A DNA stretch of 64,000 bases from Cheiracanthium punctorium. Lineage: Eukaryota; Arthropoda; Arachnida; Araneae; Cheiracanthiidae. Positions within the stretch are counted from its first letter, which is position 1; every line of letters starts with the position of its first letter. The stretch covers positions 310,001-374,000 of the forward strand of contig JAWZYV010016590.1 in the NCBI GenBank assembly GCA_038373885.1, in the 5' to 3' direction. A program made the translations under genes and the position numbers. Positions 27,034 through 35,499 of this stretch are shown in pieces. The notes under the pieces are model-generated. The model was not told the DNA's origin, made no database searches, and worked only from the letters and a program-made list of their open reading frames with translations.

Positions 27034-29174
27034 ATCATTCCTTTTACGACAACTCTATTTTCTGTAAGTTTTGACCAACCAATATTATACATTGAAAAAG
27101 GGAAGTGCTTTACTTAAATCTGAACATATTTTCTCCAAACTGTTGAATTAAACGATATACAGTATTTTCCATCATTTTTTCAAGCATTAACTGCTGAAAT
27201 GCTATTCGAATGCAAGACGCATGAAGCATGTTTTCCTCAGGTTAATATAAACCATACACGTATAATGTTATAATAGTAGCGTTAATTTCAGTCTGAAAGA
27301 AATTCAGCCAAAAGGAAACAATTGTCAGATAGAATTTATTTACATCCCTTAACGGATGATTTGCTATAATCCAAATACTAAACAATTCCAAACAACGCAA
27401 ACTCTGAGCATCGTTCTGTTATAAGTTTAGAAACCATCCAAAATTTTCCCTTAAACATATTTTAAACCAGAAACGAAAATTCTCCTTTCGTAATAATCAA
27501 AAATTTTGTCACAGGGAAACATGGATTCTCGTTAACTAACAATAATAATAGTTATAGAAAACCCTTTGATGGAAAAGCCAATTCTCGTTTCTCTGTCTTC
27601 CGCGAAAAAAACAATATTGCAATGAAAGGAGAACGTTTTAAGTGAAAGTATATTTTTCAAAATCAGCAATAAACGTGAATAAGCAAGCTAAATAAAATGA
27701 ATTGATTTTATTTGTTTAAAAAGTAAGAAACATAGAAAACTAACATTTTAAACTGTATTTCGATGTACAAAATAATTTGAATGATGTTGTATCCCAAAGG
27801 TACAGCTATATTTAAAGCAGGCATATTATAACGTCGTCCCTGATAAAGTAAACTAGGCATTATTAACACTTTTTATATAAAGCAAACCGATAATAAAGTG
27901 TTAATGAGTTAGGTGCTCATAACCCCACCCCCTCCCCTACACACACACACGCACACACACACAGTTGTATTTACATTTAAGGTAGTGATTTATGAGAACA
28001 GAAAAATCAAACTTAAAAACAAGTGTATCATTTTATTTCAACCAATACAATTAAACAAAATAAATAAATATAAATTAGGTAATTTAGATTTTCAGATTAA
28101 TTAATTGTTCAAATAAGAGCTACCAAGTGATTTTAAAGATTTTAAATTCTGACAGTACAGAATATTTACTAGTCCAATTTGCACTTAAGTGCATGCAGGA
28201 TAAACCTTATTTCAAGACTCTAAAACAACCGGAAGATCCTACAGCCCAAACCAGTCAACCTAAATTTGAAAAGTTTGTGCATAGTTTAATAAAAACATTG
28301 AACAAAAAAGGAATAGTTTTAAATATAACCAATAGAGGGCGTATTATTTATAAAAAAAATTATACATTTAGCCCCACTATAGAAGCAAAGTACCTCTAAA
28401 ATAAGATTTCCGAGATTTTTTTCAATTTTTGCTAGAGCTTCTCTGTTACATTAAAAAAAAAAATACATTTCTGATACAGGTTTTTAAATTAGTACTGCAT
28501 CTGGTGGTTATATTTTGAATTTTTTTTTTCACCGAGACAAATTTTTACGACTGCTTTCGACTGCAGACAGCTTTGAAACAGGGTCTATTTCCAAAGGTAC
28601 AGTCTATATCCAAATATGCATACACGAAGAATAAGAAAAAGCATATTTCAAACTCTAGCTTCAACCTGAGTTCCGATCGCTCATATGTAAACTATATGGT
28701 TATAGGGCTATGAGGCACATATATTATTATTTACCACAATAGCTACTGTTCAAGCATTTCTGCTATTGACACCGGAAACGCTCAACACACAAGCGCCATC
28801 ACTTCCTCTGAATGTGCAGAATGAATTCTGATGGTATTTAAACAGAATTATATCTCTTCTATACCAGTTATACCTATAATAATTGTGATTGGGAAATGAA
28901 GAGATTTATTAATTATGATTTGTGTTCCGGTTGAGAAGAACAGAAAAAAGATAGTGTGCTTTGAACTCTAATAGTTTTTTATTTATTTATTTATTTTAAT
29001 TAATAAGATATAATTTATAACAGATGAATCTTTTCTTCGGGGCACCTACTTTGAAGAACAAACAAATGTACAAGTAGTTTTATATTAGCATGTAATAAAG
29101 AAGAGTTTCAACAACTACGTTTGAAAATAAAGAGTAATGTATAAAATGTTATCAATTTACTTTATTCTATCGAC
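27034..29174. other. Mostly gene-free stretch with a (CA)n tract
   Basis: An ACACAC...GCACAC microsatellite lies at about 27,938-27,962. The plus-strand frame 28,127-28,399 (90 residues) is free of extreme low complexity but matches no family I know. A block at about 28,700-28,960 is repeated in direct orientation near 31,060-31,320. Confidence 0.35.
28700..28960. repeat. Copy 1 of a dispersed direct repeat (copy 2 at about 31,060-31,320)
   Basis: The clearest match is CTTCCTCTGAATGTGCAGAA at about 28,801-28,820 against TTTCCTCTGAATGCGCAGAA at about 31,160-31,180, followed in both by TGAATTCTGATGG. Further collinear matches are GAAGAGATTTATTAATTATG versus GAAGGGATTTAATAGTTATG and TGTG(T/C)(T/G)C(C/T)GGTTGA(G/T)AAGA. 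The copies are diverged and separated by about 2.3 kb containing a hAT element. No termini or target duplication are visible. Confidence 0.65.
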
Positions 29175-30215
29175 CAGTGGCGGCCCGTGGTCAAAAATGT
29201 TAGTGCAGCCGGAAGCATATGAGCCCCCCCCCTTTCCTCCGGAGAGGATTAGAAAATCTTTGTTACTGAATTCGAAAGCTGGCGGATTAAGCCCTCACCA
29301 AGGAAAAGAAAAAAGAAAGAAATTAGATAAAAAATGTCAGAGATCCTATTTTACTTCCATAAAATGGACATAAATTTCAACCAGCCGCTTTTATCCTCAA
29401 AATTGCATTAATCCGTGTCTGATTCGAAGTTTCCTTAGAATTTTCTTTTGTAACGATAACTTGAGAAGAAAAAAAAAAAAAGAAAACTTACTTATTTTTT
29501 ATAAGTCAAATCAATCCTCTTTTCTTTTAAACTTGCGAATCGGTCAGTGATGCCCTCATAAAAGGGCGTTGTTTTAATTCAGATATCAATAATTTTAAAA
29601 GCTCTTTAAAATTTCCCATGTTTAAAGAATTTTCTCGCTCGCCATGTCCTCTAAATGCCAGTTCTTGCTTACTTAAAAACAATACAGCTTTGATGGGTAA
29701 TTGTCCATTCATAAGCGTCTATTCAGGCTTACCTTCTTGATAAATTCAGCAATATAAAGTCCAGAGTTTTCCAAACATATATTCTCCTCACCCCCTCCCT
29801 CACTTCTCGTCCGAGCGAATCAGTTAGTCGAGTTCTCAAGTTCAGCCGCCTTTAGAAAATCTTCCATCGGCTGTGAGCTGCATACTCCCTATGCCGGAGA
29901 GGCTGCCGCTGCTGACGTAGTCGTTGTCATGGCAACGGTGCTGCCAATGTTCTTTTCAGCGCTCTGGGCTGAACCAAAGATTTTCCTAATTGAATTGCGG
30001 GAAGATTAAAGTGCTTTTTTTCTGAATGAGCGATCCGGCCACAATACGTTTTTTTTTTGTTTGGTTTTTTTCGGAGATTTTCTTAATTTACCGTAAGAAT
30101 TCCACAATTCTAATCTGAATTTAGGAAAATTAGTAGAATAAATTATTTTAAAGTATGTGCTGATAATTTCGAGTGCAGCCCGACTGTACTTGCTGCATCC
30201 CACGAGCCGCCACTG
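29175..30215 (-). mobile_element. hAT element, copy A, internally deleted (1041 bp)
   Basis: The terminal inverted repeats are CAGTGGCGGCCCGTGG at the left and, read inward from the right end, CAGTGGCGGCTCGTGG. The flanking octamers CTATCGAC (29,167-29,174) and CTATTGAC (30,216-30,223) match at 7 of 8 positions, the 8-bp duplication of hAT elements. Inside, on the minus strand, is a residual transposase segment. At about 1 kb the element is far too short for a whole transposase gene, so it is nonautonomous. A second copy in the opposite orientation lies at 60,015-61,553 and shares both termini and the transposase segment. Confidence 0.92.
29527..29712 (-). pseudogene. hAT transposase remnant (ZMYM1-like)
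   Basis: The minus-strand frame contains the block LFLSKQELAFRGHGE followed by SLNMGNFKELLKLL. This is the signature region of hAT transposases related to ZMYM1 and TTF-type zinc-finger proteins, in which LGKQELAFRGHDE...SLNRGNF is typical. Only about 60 residues remain of a protein that is normally several hundred long; the zinc finger, the catalytic residues and the C-terminal dimerisation region are absent. The frame ends in a stop shortly after the conserved block, and the same block ends at the same place in copy B at 60.5-60.7 kb. The fragment is therefore a fossil within a nonautonomous element, not a working gene. The family assignment rests on the motif alone. Confidence 0.8.
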
Positions 30216-31059
30216 CTATTGACAAAAACAAAAGACTTTCATCATTTTAAAGAGAAAGATCAAGTAAGAATCACTCCTTATATTCGCATGGTTAGAAATT
30301 CCTGACCAGTTCATTTAGGAACTACGTATAAAACCTTAAAATATTGTGAATATGTACGAAAATGATCGATTAATAAAATGAAGTAAATTAAAAACTCAAA
30401 AACAGCATCTAATACATTTATTTTACATTTGAAATCCTGCTTTCAATCACATGTCTTCCAATTGGCACAACTGCTTATTTATTGACGCCAGGATTTCAGA
30501 CGTTAATTAAGATACACCAAACTATTTCCGCAATTTTAATTTATGTAATTTTTTTAATAGATCATTTTCTTTCTTTTTCACCAAATTTCAAGATTTTGTA
30601 CGAAGTAGTTTGTAAATGAATCGATCCATAAAATTGTAACATAACTAATATAAAGAATTATCCATAGAGCTTTCTTTTCAAAGCTTTGACTGTTACGATA
30701 ACAGCAAGCAAGCTGCATAAAACAACATATCTTTCTGAGAATTTCGTTAGAAGTACTTTCTAAACATTTTTTTAGGTGAATATGCGCTTTCAATAACATA
30801 AATTTAATTATTAAGATTTAAACAAACATTGTGATTAAATGAGAACAGGTTTAGTGATATCATGTACATTTCGAATTTTCAATGGATGAATGCTATAATT
30901 CAAATTATTATTTATTTATTTGTTTGTTTTCGAAACAACACAAACAAGAAGCTTTTTTTAAAGAAATAACATTTTATGGATTTAATCCTGAACGTAATTA
31001 AACTCTAGTTTTATCTGGGGCTCAAAGGTCCGACAGCTTAACTGCAAAACCAGATAATT

Positions 31060-31320
31060 ATGCTGCCAATTGACACATACATTATGTACCGTGTCAGCAG
31101 TTATGTACAACTGTTTCGAACGCTTCTGCTGTACCAGAGAAGCACATTCGAAGTTCATCATTTCCTCTGAATGCGCAGAATGAATTCTGATGGAATGCAT
31201 GACTAATGAATAATGGATTCCGTATTAGTTATCATAGCTACTGCTTCTCGGAGTTGAAGGGATTTAATAGTTATGATTTGTGCGCTGGTTGATAAGAGCA
31301 GCAGAGAGGTTGTATGGAGC
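31060..31320. repeat. Copy 2 of the dispersed direct repeat (copy 1 at 28,700-28,960)
   Basis: It shares the TCCTCTGAATG-GCAGAATGAATTCTGATGG core and the downstream GAAG-GATTTA-TA-TTATGATTTGTG block with copy 1. It lies just outside the left end of the old mariner-like element at 31,472. A minus-strand frame (30,982-31,200) overlaps it but is not maintained in copy 1. Confidence 0.65.
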
Positions 31321-31605
31321 TTTCCGTAAATTAATGTTTATTATAATGTTACTAAGGGTGTGACTTGCAATACAATCATTAATATATTGATACAGCGTAA
31401 GCTCCCTAGATGTTTTAGATTATATGCGTTATTCTGATTAAAAGGATTTCGGTAGATATCAGATTGATATACAGGGTGGTTAAAAAATCTCGTGAGGTAT
31501 TCAGAGCCTTCTCGCGAGTAAAGTATTGAACGAAACTTAACCACATTTGATGGGCTTACATAGTGACCAACACATAGTTTAAAATTAGGTTAAGTATGAT
31601 ATCCA

Positions 31606-32451
31606 TTATAAAGTTGTCAATACCAAGAATTGCCAATGTGGACCAACATTTTCTACGGCGGCTCGCAACATCTCCTCTTTAATTTGCCTAACCAGTAACG
31701 TTATTCTACCTTTTAAAGTTGAAATATTGGGGGCATGTCCAAGGACATGGCCCCCTTCATAGACAACATCTTTAAGATATCTCCAAGGACAAAAATCACA
31801 AGGATTGATATCGGTTGACTTTAGTGGCCATAACAATGCACGACTAAAGATTCTACTGTAAGAGAAATGTTGACGTAACGCACTTTCTACTTAAGTCCAA
31901 TGTGGGGTGACCCAACATTCAGCAAAAATGTTTCCGAATATAGATATCCTCGTTGCTGTCTTTGTAGAACAGGGTAATATTTACACAGCAAGTATATTTG
32001 TAGCACAGGGGCTTACCTGCCAGGAGTAGTGGTTCAGGCCACTGAACCATTACTGCTGACTGAATCACTGAAAAGTTCAGGTTCTGTAACATTTTAAAGT
32101 GTGGAGAGACTCAGCTCACAAACATGCGGATTATTCGCAGGTCTAATGCAGTAACTGTGTGTTAATATCACCGTTTAGATGAAAGCGAACTTCATCGTTC
32201 CACAAAATCTGCTACGGACATGCATCATTAATTTGCATGAGTGCTACGAATCTCAGTAAAAAATCAAATCGGGTGTTTGCATGGCCAAGGAGCAATTGTT
32301 AAACAGAAGAGATTTTATACAGGAAGAACTTCAGATTACTGCTTATTATCTGCAACAACGTCATAACTCAAAAATCGTGATTTTTGAATTAATGCCATAA
32401 GTACAATTGCAATTATGTGAACTTTTAAGTAGAGTATCATATCTGAGCTAT
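31606..32451 (-). pseudogene. C-terminal half of a mariner-like transposase, degenerate
   Basis: On the minus strand, fragments appear in the expected order but in shifting frames. NDEVRFHLNG (about 32,165-32,205) corresponds to the first catalytic Asp region, typically SDEAHFHLNG. PLKSTDINPCDFCPWRYLKD, at the start of the open frame 31,606-31,836, corresponds to the WPPRSPDLTPLDFFLWGYLKD block. A C-terminal helix-rich tail (VRQIKEEMLRAAVENV) follows. Several stops and indels separate these pieces. The family is the mariner/IS630-related group with a DUF4817-type N-terminus that is common in arthropods. The N-terminal half is at 33,960-34,432, beyond the Tc1 insertion. Confidence 0.75.
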
Positions 32452-32453
32452 TA

Positions 32454-33957
32454 CACTCATGTCCATAAATTAAGGATAATGAAGTTCAGGCAAATAAAGA
32501 GAAAGAAGCAAAACAAATTTGACTTATTTGTAAAGTCTATTTATTAAACAAAAAGTAAAGAGCAAAAAAGATGCTATATGTTTGACACAATTAATAAAAA
32601 TTGCAAGTTTTACTCCCTTGACCAAATTTCAAAAAAAAAAAACTATTTACAAAAAACAGTATAACATGGTTAGTAGGATGGTTAATACGTAGTATGTCTC
32701 CCGGACAATGCAATACAGGCCTGACAACGCCTAGGCATGCTGAGTATCAAATGATCAATCTGATCTTGGGGAATATTACACTACTCATCAAGCAATGCAC
32801 TCCGAAGTTCCGGTAGACAGGTGGGAGGGGGTTGACGGTCTGCAATTCGTCGGCCAAGCATATCCCACACATGCTCTATTGGATTCAAGTCCGGTGAGTA
32901 TGCTGGCCAATGCATACGGGTGATATCCTCCGATTGAAGGCATTCGTCTACAATGTTTGCACGGTGAGGACGGGCGTTGTCATCCATAAACACAAATTCA
33001 GCACCCATGGCGCCCCGAAACAAACGTACATGTTGTTCCAGAATGACATCCCGATAGATGTGGCCTGTCATCGTTACACTCTGAACATGCAGGTCAGTTC
33101 TGGAACCAAGAATAATTCCTCCCCAAACGAGCCATCCTGCACCACCGTAACGGTGTCTTTCAATGGTGTTCTCTTGGTGGTAACGGGTACCTGGCGCTCT
33201 CCAGATGAATGTCCGGCGAGAATCAGACTCCAAACTAAACCTGGACTCGTCGGAAAACATCACACAAGACCACTGTTGCGGTGTCCACAATGCATGCTCT
33301 CTACTCCAGGTTAATCGCAGGCAACAGTGAGTTGCAGTAAGTGGAACACATCTGACAGGCCTACGAGCATATAGACCAATGTGCCCTAAGCGTCTGTACA
33401 CGGTCTGCCTTGAAACTGTCGTACCGGTAGCTGAAGAGAGCTGACGAGACAGGTCTGATGCTGTACTCCGTCTGTTTCTTTTGGCAGTAACTGCCAAATA
33501 GCGGTCCTCATTCGGCGTTGTAACTCGGGGGCGACCTGTGCTGTAACGTCTACTCACATTACCATCATCTTGGAATCGTTTCCAAAGCCTGGAGATGACA
33601 CTCTGGGCGATTCCAAGTTCCTCGGATACTTCCAGCTGGGTACGTCCACATTCCAGTCGTCCGATAATTCTGCCACGTAAAACATCATCCAAATGCCTCC
33701 TTTGTGCCATAACTATGCGGTTTTTCCACTGAAAGGCTTTCACAGAGCTTGTGAACAATTTTACTTCTTTGCCACCATTCCTTATATACCCCTCTCTTAC
33801 ACTCTCGTCATTGTGACGTACCACCCACGCCATCTGGTGGTTTCCTGTAATTTGCATATTCTTCAAGATGTGTGTGATCATTCCACAGGTGAAATTTTTA
33901 TTTTAGAGATCAATTTCTGTGTGATTCTGAATTATCCTTAATTTATGGACATGAGTG
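32454..33957 (-). mobile_element. Tc1 element with identical termini, 1504 bp
   Basis: The two ends are identical inverted repeats of 27 bp beginning CACTCATGTCCATAAATTAA (32,454-32,480 and 33,931-33,957). They are flanked by TA on both sides (32,452-32,453 and 33,958-33,959), the target duplication of Tc1/mariner elements. One transposase gene fills the inside on the minus strand. The element sits inside an older mariner-like element whose halves resume directly on either side. Identical ends and an almost intact gene indicate a fairly recent insertion. Confidence 0.97.
32682..33710 (-). pseudogene. Tc1 transposase, near-intact, one nonsense codon
   Basis: This DDE transposase would bind the element's inverted ends and catalyse cut-and-paste transposition. 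I chose the ATG at 33,708-33,710 (MAQRRHLDD), because Tc1 proteins start just before the first helix-turn-helix; the frame is open further upstream to 33,881. From that start come a first HTH (about residues 10-50), the GRPR linker (STGRPRVTT, about 60-65) and a second HTH (about 70-120). The catalytic domain follows, with VMFSDESRFS (first Asp), FMDDNARPH (second Asp) and YSPDLNPIEHVWD (Glu). The spacing between the second Asp and the Glu is 34 residues (DD34E). The frame ends at TAG (32,781-32,783) after LRSALLDE. Beyond it the same frame continues through CNIPQDQ and SMPRRCQACI to a natural TAA at 32,682-32,684, total about 342 codons, the family's usual length. The TAG probably replaced the TGG of a usual Trp. 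Confidence 0.95.
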
Positions 33958-33959
33958 TA

Positions 33960-34432
33960 AAACTGGCCCGCTGAATGGCACCAGTGTCGTCTTTGCAAAT
34001 ATAGGTTTCTTCACTTTCACTGAATCTCGAATGCATTTTGTGAAAAACTGTGATTTTTTAATTATGGCTTTGTTGCAGCAAATGAGAGATATGATGCAGG
34101 ATGTTCTCTATAGTTGAGACTGGGATCTGCGGGTGCCGGAATACTGCTCGAGCACTGCTGGTACCTTGCACATTCGTCATCTACTGCTCGACAATGGCAC
34201 TCACAACATCTTCAATTTTTTGCTGGCTAACCACTTTGCGTCGAAAGCCTGGTTGCATTGTCAGACCTGTGTTTACAAACCGATCAATGATTTTCGTAAA
34301 TTTGTAATGCTCATCGGTCCTTTTTGCAACTTCCTTAACAGTAAAAATTCCGGGAGGGCGGCATTGGCATTCAAGTTCCACAGATAATACAGCTTGACTC
34401 CCAAAAGCACGGACCCGTATGGTAAGAGCCAT
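33960..34432 (-). pseudogene. N-terminal half of the mariner-like transposase, degenerate
   Basis: The minus-strand frame 34,181-34,432 encodes a helix-turn-helix type N-terminus with TVKEVAKRTDE, IIDRFVNTGL and QKIEDVVSAIVEQ. These are reminiscent of the segment in which a linker helix and a VGR-type loop lead into a second HTH. After an in-frame TAG at 34,181-34,183 the similarity continues (SSARAVFRHPQIPVSTIENILH, compare ARELGIPQSTVHRILH). It degrades towards 33,960, where the Tc1 insertion interrupts it. Together with 31,606-32,451 it makes one broken gene. Confidence 0.65.
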
Positions 34433-34854
34433 AGAAAGCTAGTTGGCTTTCCCAGAAAGGAATGGATGGAATTCTCCTAGACTTTCCTTTTATAATTATG
34501 ATCGCCACACAGAATGATTATGTAAGTTAATGATTTTATTCGTTAAACAGCGCGAACTTCCCCCTGATGCCGACTTTTGTAACTTTGTTTTTATAATATA
34601 AATAGAAATTCCATGGTCTGCCATGTGATCCATCAAATTTCGTTTTGTTTCTTCCAATACTTTACTACTTGATAGATACGGCACGTTATTTTAGCACGTT
34701 TTATTAGCCACCTTTCATGTATATATACACAGAAGAGCATTACATTATGACCAACCGCACATTTTTCAGTCATCTGGATCACATGGAGAGCACGTAATTA
34801 AGGGGGAATGGTATTTATTTGTTAAGGTAAGGAAACATTCTTGCACTTATATTT

Positions 34855-35450
34855 GTGACTATGTTAAAGGTTGTTGGTCGAAGCGAATTTGATAAAGGGC
34901 AGATTGTAATGACCCAAAGACTCGGAACGAGTATCTCCGAAACTGCACGACTGGTCGCTTGTTCACGATCTGCCGTTGTTAGAATTTATAAAAAGTTGAT
35001 TAATGACAGTGAAACCAGCAATAGACACCAAGATGTTGGGCGTCCACGCATCATCAAAGAAAGAGTACATCGGAGACTGCCCCGCCTAGTACAGAAAAAT
35101 TGGCGGCAGGCAGTGCATCAGCTGACACCCCAATACAATGCAAGTCCAAGTAAAAGTGTTTCGAAACACACAATTCAGCGGATACTGTTGGATATGGGAC
35201 TGCGGAGCAGACGTCCCACGCGTGTGCCTCTGTTTAGCAAGTGCCATTGTCAACTACGCTTACAGAGGTCACGGGAACATCGAGACTGGACCTCGGATAT
35301 GTAGAAGAGAGTTGTCTGGTAGGATGAATAACGGTTTCTCCTTCAGCATGTCAATGATCATGTCAGTATACGCCGTCTTGCAGGAGAACAGCTGCTCATC
35401 TCTCCCCGGCAGTTCAGTCCCAGCAAGCGCACACACATTTAAATTACGTA
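34855..35450 (+). pseudogene. Tc1 transposase, N-terminal part
   Basis: The frame 34,855-35,304 contains the first HTH (FDKGQIVMTQRLGTSISETA), the GRPR linker (DVGRPRIIKE), the second HTH (SVSKHTIQRILLDMGLRSRR) and the REHRDWT block that precedes the catalytic domain. Translation continues in frame past a TAG (35,302-35,304) through KRVVW-DE-RFLLQHVNDHVSIRRLAGEQLL. This is the usual WKRVVWSDESRFLL block, with the Ser and the residue after DE replaced by stops. Similarity ends near 35,450. The C-terminal remnant is at 38,365-38,444. Confidence 0.9.
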
Positions 35451-35499
35451 TTCCCGATGTCGAAATGTCGAAAATAGGTCGATGAAAAATTACAGCAAA

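Larger units (their letters stand above)
31472..34712 (-). mobile_element. Old mariner-like element interrupted by a Tc1 insertion
   Basis: The left terminus is TA plus CAGGGTGGTTAAAAAATC (31,470 onward). The right terminus, read inward from about 34,712, is AGGTGGCTAATAAAACGTG. Subterminal sequence is also shared: GAGTAAAGTATTG...AAATTTGATGG inside the left end resembles TAGTAAAGTATTGG...AAATTTGATGG read inward from about 34,680. The transposase remnant is on the minus strand. Removing the 1.5-kb Tc1 insertion leaves about 1.7 kb, a plausible size for such an element. Many stops and frameshifts show that it is old. The exact right end is uncertain by some 10 bp. Confidence 0.75.

Noticed and set aside
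28127..28399. 90-residue plus-strand frame of fairly even composition
   Set aside because: No family recognised, no clear splice signals or start context; kept only as a note.
30006..30203. Minus-strand frame also present in hAT copy B (60,027-60,236)
   Set aside because: It lies in the noncoding terminal region, reads into the inverted terminus, and diverges at an A-run; similarity reflects element copies rather than a conserved protein.
32910..33314. 134-residue plus-strand frame
   Set aside because: It is the antisense shadow of the Tc1 transposase.
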